Below are positions 1 through 15,493 of a stretch of 64,000 nt of DNA, in pieces. The notes below the pieces were generated by a model. It saw only the letters and a list, made by a program, of their open reading frames with translations. It made no database searches and was not told the DNA's origin. The stretch is from Muraenolepis orangiensis (Eukaryota > Chordata > Actinopteri > Gadiformes > Muraenolepididae): positions 13,362,920 to 13,426,919 of the forward strand of contig CM051015.1 in assembly GCA_027704905.1 (NCBI GenBank). The letters run 5' to 3'. A program made the translations under genes and the position numbers. How positions within the stretch are numbered: the first letter of the stretch is position 1; each line of letters begins with the position of its first letter.

Positions 1-987
<987 letters not shown>

Positions 988-1240
988 TAGGGGTGGTGGT
1001 GAGTAAGAGGTAGTGAGGGTTGGATGCTATGCGTGTGGTGGTGGTGGTGAGGTTGTGGTGGTGAGTTAGGGTTAGTAGTGAGGTGGTGGTGAGTGAGGGG
1101 TAGTGGTGAGGTGCTGATGGTAAGTTAGGTGTGGTGGTGGATTAGGGGTGAGGTAGGGGTGGCGATGAGGTAAGGGTGGTGGTGATGATAAGTTAGGGGT
1201 GGTGGTGAGGTGGTGGTGGTGGTGGTGAGGTTGGGGTTGC
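988..1240 (+). repeat. Degenerate G-rich (GGTGGTGGTGAG)-like array
   Basis: The strand is a loose array of GGTGGTGGTGAG and GTTAGGGGT words over about 250 bp with irregular spacing. G-runs of 2-4 recur every few bases and C is almost absent, so the strand is strongly purine/G-skewed. Confidence 0.8.
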
Positions 1241-4334
<3,094 letters not shown>

Positions 4335-4362
4335 CATATATATATATATATATATATATATG
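4335..4362. repeat. (AT)n microsatellite
   Basis: About 14 uninterrupted AT units. Confidence 0.95.
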
Positions 4363-4890
4363 TGGTACCCACCCTCAGAACAGTACAACATGAACCTCAT
4401 TATACCAAACGATGTGCCTTTCAGCAACTTTTAACATTGTGTGTGGTGATGTAGTGCTCTATCTTCTAACTAACATCTCATCCGACATGCTCCTGGTGCT
4501 GGTCCCCGCTGCTGAAAAACCAATGGAGTCAGTATCTTCCCAGGACGGTTTGGCAACCATTGATTCACATTTCTATTTCACAGCGTTCTTCATTTTCTTT
4601 TATGTTAGAAAGGTGGCTATTTGGTTGAAATTATTAGATGATGATATATGATCATTGTAATAATAATAAACGTATGCTTGGACCGCGGCTCTCCAAAGTA
4701 CTATATTAATGCATTTGACTTAGAACCCAGTTTGATTTAATTCCAATGTTTTTGGTAACGGTATTTATATTGTTCCATTGAAAATGGTTTGTGAACTTTA
4801 TGTGTACTTTAACATATTCGCAATGTTAAAGAGACTAAATAATATTCCGACTTTTTTTCTGTGAAGCAGAAAAAAACAGCTGCAGGGTCA

Positions 4891-4891
<1 letters not shown>

Positions 4892-4936
<45 letters not shown>

Positions 4937-4951
4937 TGTGTGTGTGTGTGT
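4892..4951. repeat. (GT)n microsatellite
   Basis: GT array of about 30 units with one TA interruption at 4929-4930. Confidence 0.95.
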
Positions 4952-5178
4952 TATTGTTTTGTAGCCGACTCTTCTGGTGTGGTTGGGTTATTAATAAACT
5001 CGTTATTTTTCCACCCTATTTATTACTTAATATTTGACATACATTACACCGATTTAACCTTTTTGAGTTGACAACCTAAACAGTTGGTAACCAAGGTAAG
5101 ATAACACAAAGATGAAAATAAAGTATTCTGGTCAATTTAGTTATTTGGGTTTAGTGTTTTTTTTCGATACAACGGTGA

Positions 5179-5513
5179 ACAGGTTTAGGAGCTCTACACA
5201 GGTTTAGGAGCTCTGCACAGGTTTAGGAGCTCTACACAGGTTTAGGAGCTCTGCACAGGTTTAGGAGCTCTACACAGGTTTAGGAGCTCTACACAGGTTT
5301 AGGAGCTCTACACAGGTTAGGAGCTCTGCACAGGTTTAGGAGCTCTACATACACAGGTTTAGGAGCTCTACACAGGTTTAGGAGCTCTGCACAGGTTTAG
5401 GAGCTCTACACAGGTTTAGGAGCTCTGCACAGGTTTAGGAGCTCTACACAGGTTTAGGAGCTCTGCACAGGTTTAGGAGCTCTACACAGGTTTAGGAGCT
5501 CTGCACAGGTTTT
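5179..5513. repeat. 19-bp minisatellite, ~17-18 copies
   Basis: The unit ACAGGTTTAGGAGCTCTAC repeats head to tail. Units end in TAC or TGC, often alternating. One unit lacks a T in the GGTTT run (near 5315) and one carries a 4-bp ATAC insertion (near 5347). Every unit holds a GAGCTC palindrome. Low divergence suggests recent expansion or homogenisation. Confidence 0.95.
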
Positions 5514-6420
5514 TGGACACGTTTAACAAAGGCACACCAAAGAACCATTGTACCAAAATGTACCTTGAATGTGGTTGGCGTGCTTTCATCTGGTTGTGGA
5601 GAACACACAGAATAATGTCGGAATTGTGGCTTTATGCTAATAAATAATTAAGTGAGTGCTGCTAGGCATTGCTAAACTATTATTATTCTTAGGCTTTATC
5701 ATTATTTTGTATTATTACACAGGTATTATTTTCTGATTGGGATCCAGAGGCCCCACGTTAATCTGTTATATGTAATCAAAAGCCTGTTCAACTCAACTTC
5801 AATACGACCTCTGACCTCACCAGAACAAAAATTCTGCATCATCTAGTGGACTGAATAGGCAATTATTATTATAATATTTAGCGTGTCCACTTGGGCAATT
5901 AAACCGGGACACATCTTAATGAAAATATCCAAAAGTATCTGAGAAAAGGATATCAGGTTGTCTTACTGGGATTATGCTAGCAGAAGTCGCTGGTCGGCTT
6001 CCTCACAATTCTTGTTCCCAAAAGTAGAATTTGTACTTGCAATAAAATGTTGGTACTGGATCGCCATTCATCAATATCCTTTTGCCATGCTAAATATTGC
6101 TATACGATGCTGTATCCGTTTTTATTTTGACAAACTACTCCTCCCACAGCTGGAGACATTCCAATTAAAAAAAATTCAGCTTGTATTTAATCGATAGCTA
6201 TTGCTTTTCTAATACAAATATTTGACCCTTAAAATATTACTCATGACATCTTTTAATGGATGTCATGGGGCAAACTTATATACATCACAACTTGGTCATT
6301 TTTAAACCTTTACATTCTTTGGAAACTTAACAAATCATCACATGTTGATCTTTAAACATCATTTCGATATCCTTTTGTAAGATTCCATAAAATAATCACA
6401 ACAACAAATCGTGAGGATTG
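5514..6420. other. Unannotated AT-rich sequence
   Basis: No gene or repeat is recognised. The longest open frame, at 5958-6197, is 79 codons and has no family resemblance. Confidence 0.5.
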
Positions 6421-6657
6421 AATCCTCTTTATTGGTCACATACATGAAGACATACAGTGAAACGTGTTCTCTGCATTTAACCCATCCTAGTATTAGGAGC
6501 AGTGGGCAGCTATTCATACAGCGCCCGGGGAGCAGTTAGGGTTAGGGGTCTTCCTCAAGGACACCTCGACAGTTTTTGCTAGGAGGAGCCGGGGATCGAA
6601 CCAGCAACCTTCCGGTTGTGAGGCGACCGCTCTACCTCCTGAGCTAGACTGCCGCCC
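6421..6657 (-). mobile_element. tRNA-derived SINE, minus strand
   Basis: On the minus strand the element starts with a tRNA-like head. An A-box-like TAGCTCAGGAGG is complementary to 6636-6647 and a B-box GGTTCGATCCC is complementary to 6592-6602, about 35 bp apart as in RNA polymerase III internal promoters. The body and tail include the complement of GCATTTAACCCATCCTAG and end in an ACCAATAAAG-like tail at 6421. I recall this body and tail as a common fish dispersed repeat. A related copy lies at 45150-45346, same orientation. A functional tRNA is excluded because no complete cloverleaf with acceptor pairing is present. Confidence 0.8.
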
Positions 6658-6749
6658 AATGCGGGCATATTTGAGCTTTGTCTCAGGTGCATGACTCCAA
6701 ACAGAAAGCCTGGCTGCCAGCAGTACGGCCTGCATGCATACATTTAAGA

Positions 6750-6925
6750 TTCTGATTGAATAACTTTATTTGTCACGTACACGTGCAGAATGTGCAGTGA
6801 AATGAAAGTGGTGGCAGTGCCTTACTGAAATTGTGCAAAATACAATAGAAAAAACACAATCAAATTAGTACATACAAATATCCTTAAGTCAATGCAACAG
6901 TCGGAGGAGGAAGGAAAGACTACAC
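6750..6925 (-). mobile_element. Probable LINE/SINE 3' tail
   Basis: The plus strand reads ACTTTATTTGTCACGTACA followed by GTGCAGTGAAATG. Read on the minus strand this is the typical ...GTGACAAATAAAGT end of fish non-LTR elements. No coding part remains and the inner boundary is uncertain. Confidence 0.45.
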
Positions 6926-7439
6926 ATTAGGTAACGCTATTATACATTTGATCATACATTTAATTAACATCACACACAGGTTTTCCGATATGATAGTATA
7001 TCTTATTTTAATTCAATACAGGGGAAAATACTTTACGTTGCCATTTACTCGACTAGCTGTGACCTAACCCTTCACAGTGTACCACTCCATGGTTATGTGA
7101 TGTCACAAACTGAAGTCGGGGTTCATGGATGTGCTCCGAGTTAACAAGTAGAAAGTTCCACTTCAGGTGGCATTCCATTGCACTTTTTCCACGTAGGAGG
7201 TTGTGTCGTAATTCTCAAATTACGAGTCTGGAACGCAGCATTACTGATGCTGTATCATACCAATACCGCTTATCCTACCAATACTACTATGTCATCATAC
7301 TAATACGCTACTTATACTATATCTACTACATACATGCTACTAGGCCTAGGTTCAAATTGTATCAATTTAGTTTTGCTATTTGTTTAACTCTTTCCTCTCC
7401 TCTGTTTCAACATTGTTTAACTTGTTTGTATGTCTAGAC
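6926..7439. other. Unannotated sequence
   Basis: A 102-codon open frame at 7129-7437 is low-complexity (Tyr/Ile-rich over TACTA repeats) and is not convincing as a gene. Confidence 0.5.
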
Positions 7440-7812
7440 CAGTGGTCTTCAACCAGGGGTCTGCGGAGATACTGCAAGGGGTCCGCCAACATGATTAATG
7501 CAGAACCTTGCTCCTCCGTCACGCCCTTCTTCCACCTTCAAGTCAGTGTCTGCTCCACAGGGAGCATCCAGGTCATCGACATAGATATACCCGGCCCTCG
7601 GAATCATTTCTATCCCGCCACACACCAGGGTCAGTACCACGTAAAAGTTTAATGCATTGATTTAAATTATGTCAACATGGCTTATAACTAAGCATCACAT
7701 CTGGATGTATTAGGAGGTGAATAAGGCATTATAAATATATGCATAGGGTGTCCCTGCGATGTTTCATAATCCAGCAAGGGGTCCCTGGGCTGAAGATGGT
7801 TTAAGACCCCTG
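7440..7812. mobile_element. hAT-type MITE, 373 bp
   Basis: The left end CAGTGGTCTTCAACCAGGGG and the complement of the right end, CAGGGGTCTTAAACCATC, are imperfect terminal inverted repeats of the CAGNGG hAT type. The flanks GTCTAGAC (7432-7439) and AACTAGAC (7813-7820) match at 6 of 8 bases, as expected for an aged 8-bp hAT target-site duplication. There is no transposase, so it is non-autonomous. Confidence 0.8.
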
Positions 7813-8410
7813 AACTAGACTGTCACCCCTACTCCATTGTGTATTTTTTAATACATTTAACACTGGATACATGGCTGTTGAAATAGGATCTCTCTCTCTC
7901 TCTCTCTGTCTGTGTTGTTTTTGGTTTGCTTAGGGCGACCTGCTCGCCTCCTCTTCTCCATCTGTTTGATTGGTCTGATCTCCTCACCTGGCTGCAGCAT
8001 TCAAGACACCGACTTGTCATTCATCCAATTTCCGCTGTAATTAACTGGTAAATTATGTCATTCCATCATGATTATTTGTGTGTGTACAAATAACCAGTTT
8101 AACTACATACAGCACACTACACACCTCCAGTTATGGCATCATGTAACACACCTCTCTTAGATATATACATGCTGGTTGACAGTGAGTATATGAAAAAGGT
8201 CAGGCCAAATGTATTTGTATATCGGTGTCGCATTTTGCTTGTCTTTATTTGTAGGTGTCAAAATGTAATGTTTTCTTTGACTGGGGTCATTTGAGTCCTC
8301 AGTTCATGGAGGACTGTGTTTATCCACAGGCAGTGCACCTACTGAACTGCTTAGAGTGCTGCCACTATCATATCACTGTCATCCATATCGCATTACACTA
8401 TTATACACTA
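7813..8410. other. Unannotated sequence with short CT run
   Basis: A (CT)n run of about 9 units lies near 7890-7907. No gene is recognised. Confidence 0.5.
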
Positions 8411-8685
8411 TCATACTTCCGCTGGACTTTCTGGACTCATTACAGTGACTGCACTGTTCTGCACTGTACTGCATGCACTGTATTCATGATGCTGCTGCAC
8501 TACTTGCACTTTTTGCACAATTCAACATATGTATATATCATCCATGAGTCCCTTTATTGTTATTTTTATTGTTATTTTTATTGTGTACAGTATTGTTAAT
8601 GTATAGTATTCGTATAGTATAGTATATAGTATTCAATTGTAGGAAATTCATACTGTGGGAGGGAATGGAGAGAGAACCCTAAACA
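8411..8685 (+). mobile_element. L2-type LINE 3' UTR fragment (copy A)
   Basis: It shares with 28759-29012 the words GCTGGACTTTCTGGACTCAT, TGTATTCATGAT and GCACAATTCAACA, then TTTATTGTTATTTTTATTG and GGAGGGAATGG. The same 3' module follows RT sequence at 23370-23560, which identifies it as a LINE 3' end. No coding sequence remains, so it is 5'-truncated. Confidence 0.65.
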
Positions 8686-8960
8686 GTTTGTTGAGACAAA
8701 TTGAAGCAAACACTCCTCTGGTGTGACACAGGACACATCACCCTTCTGCTTGGCAGGAGAACCTGTTGTAGGTGATGTATGATGCTGGGGCTAATGGCGC
8801 TAAATGCACTGCGACAGCTGGCTGGTTACTTGTTGAGCCCATAATCTCTGGAGTCGCTAGAGCTGGATTTCACCACCACCCCCACCATGCCTAAGCTTCC
8901 CCTGCTCTGTCAACCATCCAACCTCCCCCTGGGCTCCACCCCTCCGGACCCCTGTCCTCC

Positions 8961-8962
<2 letters not shown>
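8686..8962. other. Unannotated sequence
   Basis: No recognised feature. The 8870-8960 part is C-rich. Confidence 0.5.
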
Positions 8963-9025
<63 letters not shown>

Positions 9026-9035
9026 ATGTGTGTGT
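8963..9035. repeat. (GT)n microsatellite
   Basis: About 30 GT units with a CATG interruption near 9024. Confidence 0.95.
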
Positions 9036-9183
9036 AATGCTGCTGGTGGAAATAACTACTCACCGGAGACGCATAGTTTTACCAGTAAGACCAGGTGTTC
9101 CCCCAAGGGAGACGGGGCACTGCTAATATGCAGTTAACGTTCATGATATTACGCCATTTGTGAATGCTCCCCTCAACAAATAC

Positions 9184-9206
9184 TGTGTGTGTGTGCGTGT
9201 GTGTTT
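9184..9206. repeat. (GT)n tract facing a CA array
   Basis: A short GT run with one GC step, 12 bp before a long CA array. The two are mutually complementary and form an inverted-repeat microsatellite. Confidence 0.9.
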
Positions 9207-9217
9207 GTTGAGAAGAG

Positions 9218-9753
<536 letters not shown>

Positions 9754-10576
9754 CTGTGGCGGGCCGTGCATAAAAACTTAAAAATAAAAGGCGTTTTTAA
9801 GGGATTAGTCTACAAAGTTTTATTAAGTCCACCAAAAGTATGTGAGCTTTAACGAGTTTGTTCACTAAACAGCGCATTGTCGCACCCAAAGCTGTTTCAT
9901 TTAAGAAACGTGACGATAAAGACTATATATATATATATATTAAAATAAAATAAAAAATAAAATGCTTTGTACTCACCAAAACAACTGATTATTTTAACAC
10001 AAAATCCATCCTCCTTTCTTTCCTCAAGAAGACTTCAATGACTGTTGTACAGTTTATCTGTGCGTTTCAGTTCCACCTATAAGTCCTTGTAGAAATGTAC
10101 ACAAATGAGCTCGTTCAAGTTTAGTTGGCTAGCTCTGCATAGCTCTGCCTCTCAATAGCGCGTATCCAATCAAAAGACGTGCACGTGCTGACGTTATCGT
10201 ACGCCTGCTAGCTGGCGCCGGTGTCGCCAACTCGAACTCTGATTGGTTAACGCCACAGTTTTGTTTCCGTTCACTATAAGCCCCAAGCGCCTGCACTGTT
10301 GATTCTGAAGGCCTGAGGGCAGATTTCTTGGACCCTGGCAACACATCATGGCTGAAATATGATTGGATAAAAGCTCTAACATAAAGGCCAGCCTCCAAAC
10401 CTCAATCTGAGACTGGAAGCAGCGCAACCAAGAGGAAAGCTATGAAATGAAGATAATAGACTATGGGGAATCATTTTATACATATTTGTGGAAAAAATAT
10501 ATCAAAATTAAATGTGTATTCTGATGATGTTTAGGCCAGCAGAGAAGGGCTTGCTGGCCCTGACGGCTCACCACTG
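9754..10576. mobile_element. Candidate DNA transposon relic (~820 bp)
   Basis: The left end CTGTGGCGGGCCGTGCAT and the complement of the right end, CAGTGGTGAGCCGTCAGG, are imperfect inverted termini. Next to the right end is a perfect 8-bp stem, GGCCAGCA at 10534-10541 and TGCTGGCC at 10552-10559. This right-end pattern resembles a dispersed fish DNA-transposon family I recognise only loosely. The flanks AAAAATAA and GTCAGATT do not match, so no target-site duplication supports the boundaries. No transposase is present. Confidence 0.5.
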
Positions 10577-11830
10577 GTCAGATTCAAACTGAAGTGCAAA
10601 CGCAATGGTGTTAAAGCGCGGGAAACTGTTGACACCGCTAGACCCACGGCGACCTGGACCGCTGAGGGTTTAGATGGCTATATTACGGGGTGTGAATATT
10701 TTATACATTATCCATCCGTTATTTGTAACATTGGTTCTTTTCTAATGCTATTGTTGGATTTAGCCTATGGATCTACTACCCGACGCCGTCACTTCAACTT
10801 ACTTCCGGAAGCCAGTTACCGTAATGGTGTGTAAAGCTGGAAAATGTTTTATTTTAATTTTATATATATATTGGAACTATGAATCATCTAATAATCGATT
10901 TGAGTCGGCCACAGTCCTCAGTCTAATTAGGCCATTAGAGCTAGGACTTTGGGATACACTTTAAGGACTGCAATAGAGTGGACTTTAATTTGCATCACAA
11001 TGAGCCCTCGAAGCCATTCGTAATTCATGTTGTGCTTTTGTTAGACTTGTGTGTGTTTAATGCAGATTGATGCAGAACCAATAACTCATTTATAATATGC
11101 AGTCAAATGTTCACTAATTTGGATGGTACTGTTTTGCTTCTGCAAAAATTGCATTAATGCATTCCTGTGTATGTGTATATATATATAAACATTTATTGCA
11201 GTGCAATTAGACCAACCCAATACAGGAACATAATGCAGCTCATGGTAGATGCTACTATAGCTAATGCCCTGCTGGTCAAGCTAGCCTTGGATAATATATT
11301 TTTTCAGTGCTGTAGTACATTTTGAGAAAGTCATTCTTTGAAGTTGACATGGCGTGAATCCTGGAGTGTATTTTGGATAGGCCACGGCAATTTAGATAGT
11401 CAAGCTCTTCTTATCTTTTAAAGGCAAGGACTTGACCTTGAATTCCTCTCATGTCACAAGAAGATCTCCCTCCGTCCAGACAGATAGCCGGGACATTGTT
11501 ATAGCCAGTTCTAGCCAGTTCCCCGATCCAGGACATTTCACAATAAATATCACTTTCAAATACACATGTTCGTCAGCGCATGCTGTTGTGAAGCCGTCGT
11601 TGATTAGATGTTATTCTGTATCCATAAATCCAAGCAATGAAAATAATTTTGTGTTTGAGGATCTTTGGATGCATTCTCGATATAGGATGATCAGATTAGA
11701 TTCTAATGTATTGTCAGTGTACAGCATAATACATCATTTGGCGTCTAACCAGAGTGCAAATGTAAAGTGCATGGTAATATATCATTTACAGTGGTTAAAT
11801 AAGATGTAAAGACAGTCTACTAGGTATAAA
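10577..11830. other. Unannotated AT-rich sequence
   Basis: A 125-codon open frame at 11432-11809 shows no domain and no similarity I recognise. It is most likely a chance frame. Confidence 0.5.
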
Positions 11831-12025
11831 AACAGGTATAAATTAACTTCTAGTATGATATATGTGCATAATTATAGGTATATATATATATACACAGGTA
11901 AGTATACAAGTACAGGTAGTGAGCAGGGGTATGCAATTATTAAAAACAGGTATACAATAACTTCTAGAGTATGTATGAGATATGTGCATAATTATAGGTA
12001 TATATATATATATATATATATATAT
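11831..12025. repeat. Direct repeat of an AT-rich module ending in (AT)n
   Basis: Two copies (11831-11894 and 11944-12025) share AACTTCTAG, then GATATATGTGCATAATTA and TAGGTATATATATA. Each ends in an AT tract. They are about 113 bp apart and nearly identical apart from small indels. Confidence 0.8.
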
Positions 12026-12485
12026 TCCATTATATCAACAGGATAAATATATATAAATGTATATACAGCAGGTAGTGTGCAGGGATGTGCAGTTGTATCA
12101 ACAGTTGAAGATTAATATATAAATACGGTAGGTGCAGTAAAAATGTAACAATGTACATGGCTATCATACAGGTATGTTATAAATAAATATGACATAGGAC
12201 AATATACATGTCATACCGCCAGTAAGATAACAGAGTCAGAAATTCCATCTCCAAAGCTGTAAAAAAATAAAAGCTTCACAAATATAAACACATCAGATGA
12301 CAGCTGTTAAATATTATTTTTGTACCGCTGTGATTTTTAAAGAGTTCAAGGAAACTGAGGTGCATTCCATTCATTGAATTTAATTTGGGGAACATATGGA
12401 TCCCTACAGGCTTTCTCTCGGCCTGGCTGTCTTTACTATGTTCCCAATGTGGCTCTGAGTCAGCAGCCGATCATTCAAACACACT

Positions 12486-12565
<80 letters not shown>

Positions 12566-12588
12566 CGTGTGCGTGTGTGTGTGTGCGC
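12486..12588. repeat. (GT)n microsatellite
   Basis: About 50 units, with GCGTGC variants near the 3' end. Confidence 0.96.
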
Positions 12589-14357
12589 AACGTGGACCAA
12601 GGAAGGATGGCAGGGGACTCTAATTGTAAGTAGTCGTGAAGCTCATTCTGTTTCTTGGTGTTCCCCGTTCTGCACACGTTCCCCCCTTTAGAACAAACGG
12701 ACTGACTAGGCAGAGAGACGGAGGTAGTCATAGTGGATAGTGTAAAAAGGGTCGTTTGTCAGCAATACAGGAGACCCTACTACTAACCGACGACACCATT
12801 TACAAGTATTTACCCTGCTGCTCATTACTGTCAAGAGACACTTTAAAGGTTGTTACTTACCTTGCATTATTCTGCATGTTTACAACACACCTTCTGAACT
12901 CTCATAAGAGGTTGTTTTTTTTAATCTAGCATTGGCATTTAATATACATATATTTGAAGGCTCAATTTTGAGTTTATTATGTCACCTTGATCATTTCATA
13001 ATCCACTGACTGATTTGCATATGGTGAGACACATTGAAATGGCACATTAATGCATAAGGATAGGTTGAAATGCTTTACATAATGCATAAAAGCCAGACAA
13101 ATCAAATGAAAGTGTTACGTGAACAGAATAGAAGATAAACCCTGTCTGCAGTTGCATTCAGAAGCAGGGTCACAGCCCGTGCCATGGAAATCTCTTCTTA
13201 AGATGCGTCGCACAAAGTCAGTCGCACGTGGAGCATGGTGGTGGCATCAATCACAAGGCCAGACAAACATGTGAAGTTCATTGGGCAATGAATCAGCAAC
13301 CAGCAGCATTCCCTTTTCCTCTCCCCCCTCGCGCCTCTGAATAAGAAGCCATGCCGTGACCGCCTAGGGTTTACTGCCCCGGGATTGGACACAGGGTGAG
13401 GGGCTGCCTTTGTTCACACACCTTCATCCTTCATCCTTCATCCTGCAGCCGCGCCGTCCTTCCGTCCGTCCGTCCATCCTGTTCTGTCCTGAGCTGCTCT
13501 TCCAGGTATAGACGCCTACAATGCCTGATGATAATGATTTGTGGTTTAGTGAACAAGCGATTTGGGTAGCCTGAACGTCACGCAATCACAATCAAGACCA
13601 TCAATAAACAAAGTGTATCTTGAACCCGAAAAACGTATCATAATTAGATTTGGATCGATTGCCTATGACCGGAAAGTGGGTTAAAGTATAAATGTTTTGG
13701 TCAATGCATTTGAGAAGGCAGTGTTGAGCAAATTGCTTTCTCATAAGTCTCAAAGTGTCTCAAGGTTGTTAATTGTTTTCACACATGGAGAGGAAAAATA
13801 AGCTTGGCTAATGGTAGATCATTTTGCTAGGAGTTTACCGTTTTACTATTCTTCTACACACCATGTTTGTAGTCTTCTAAACATAATCAATAAAGCGCTG
13901 TACAGGAGCACAGAGCACACAAATGTTTTGTTAACTTGTTAACTTGAATACAAGGAAAACGACGGCATCATTGTAAAGGCTGTGACTCCAGAAAGTAAAC
14001 AAGGTTGAAGAAAAACCTTCTGTGAAAGAAGCCTGGCGAAGAGAGTGCACATTGGACCGCAGGCCCCCGTTAGCCATCACTATGTATAGTTATGAAATAA
14101 CTCCACCTAAGTGATTTCTATTAAGAAAGCGTCGGTCCTAATTCGATACGGACATAAACGCTTCGGACGAGTCGATAAGCCGGGGAGCCGCCTAATGTGA
14201 TCAGCAGCAGATTGAAAAACATTTAATGCACCGCATTAGCGACTGCTCAAATAGGATTGGAACCCCATTTTTGGTGCCATTAGCATTGAGCTGAAGCGTC
14301 CCCAACAACGTGACCCCATGAAACATCGGACAAAGTGTGACAAAATGCTGTGTAAGG
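12589..14357. other. Unannotated sequence with small tandem runs
   Basis: It holds three CCTTCAT-type units at 13421-13444 and a short CCGT run near 13460. There is no gene-like frame. The 14100-14340 stretch is compositionally complex and could be conserved non-coding DNA, but this cannot be judged without an alignment. Confidence 0.5.
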
Positions 14358-14730
14358 CAGGGTTCTCAAACTTTTTCGTGCCAGGGACCTAACAGGGAAA
14401 ACAAAGTCATGGACCCCCTCAAATTTGTGACACTGATTAAACCTACGCTTTCTACCATTTGTGCTCTTTAGAGGATATTGGAACTATTGGTATTCAAAAA
14501 ATGTTCAACCTAAATACTTCAGACCCATTTCATAGTAATAAATAGAAACACATTTCAATCTGAATGATGTTACTACCACTTACAGTATACACTTTTAAAC
14601 AGTGTCATTTTATTCTAATTGCATTTGACCCAACTTGACAGCATTTATACTTTTCAAGTAATTGATCCTAAAAGCTTTCAGAACAGTTAACAGTAAAATG
14701 ATGAAAAAGAAGAACAACAACAACAGCAAC

Positions 14731-14975
14731 CAGACAGTACTATGACTATGAACAGTAAAAATACATAATCCTATGACTATGAACAGTAATAAGACATACC
14801 GGTAGTCCTATGACTATGAACTGTAACAATATGAAGAGTAAACAGACAGTCCTATGACTATGAACTATAACAAGATGAACAGTAACAAGACATAGTCCTA
14901 TGACTATGAACTGTAATAAGATGACGAGTAACAACAGTAACAAGATATAGCCCTATGACTAACAGTAAAAATATG
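14731..14975. repeat. Degenerate tandem array inside the hAT element
   Basis: About six units of variable length (about 30-50 bp) each start with CCTATGACTATGAAC and continue with AGTAACAAGACATA-like sequence. Unit length varies through internal duplication of the AGTAACAAG part. The array lies wholly inside the hAT element. Confidence 0.85.
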
Positions 14976-15360
14976 TGGCATCATCCTAATAAACCCCGAC
15001 ATTTAAAATAACTAGAGTATTTAAAATAGACTAGTCTATGAAGTGCTTCAACTTTCAAATACTGAACTTATTGCTCCTTATTCAAATCATTGGTAGAAAG
15101 CTCTTAAGAAATCATAAGAGAAGTTATCAACAGAACACACAGAACACATCGTAGTAATTAAGCCCATGCCTGTGTTTTTCGGTGGATGTATTTCTCACTC
15201 TTTAGACGGAAACATTATTTTGTTTTGTCCATATATGAAATATTATTATATTCCGGGTGCTTGGTAATCAGATGTCTCGTTAGCTTGGCTAGCTTCATGT
15301 CTTCGTTCGCACCTGAAGACACATAATGCACTTCGGCATTTTGTTTAGAAAAACAGTGCA

Positions 15361-15455
15361 ATTAAAAACAAAACGATTTTAATTTGTTATAATAGTTTTT
15401 GCGGACAGGGGGTCCACAAAAACAATTCTAATATATTAAAATCGTTTTGTTTTTA
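15361..15455. repeat. Long inverted repeat / hairpin inside hAT right end
   Basis: TAAAAACAAAACGATTTTAA near 15363-15382 is exactly complementary to the arm ending at 15455, giving a perfect stem of about 20 bp. A second inner match, GTTTTTGCGGAC against GTCCACAAAAAC, differs at one position and closes on an AGGGG loop. The whole fold spans about 95 bp next to the transposon right terminus. Confidence 0.85.
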
Positions 15456-15493
15456 TATGCTATGGGTCACAAACCCCAATTTGAGAACCCCTG

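Larger units (their letters stand above)
14358..15493. mobile_element. Non-autonomous hAT-type transposon, 1136 bp
   Basis: The left terminus CAGGGTTCTCAAACTTTTTC and the complement of the right terminus, CAGGGGTTCTCAAATTGGGG, are inverted repeats of the hAT CAGGGG type. The flanks GTGTAAGG (14350-14357) and GTGTACGG (15494-15501) match at 7 of 8 bases, a near-perfect 8-bp hAT target-site duplication. No transposase frame is visible. A tandem array and a long hairpin lie inside and are listed separately. Confidence 0.85.

Noticed and set aside
5179..5513. CRISPR-like array
   Set aside because: Units are directly adjacent with no unique spacers and the genome is eukaryotic; it is a minisatellite.
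6592..6657. Functional tRNA gene
   Set aside because: A and B boxes are present, but no full cloverleaf is present and the sequence runs on into a SINE body.
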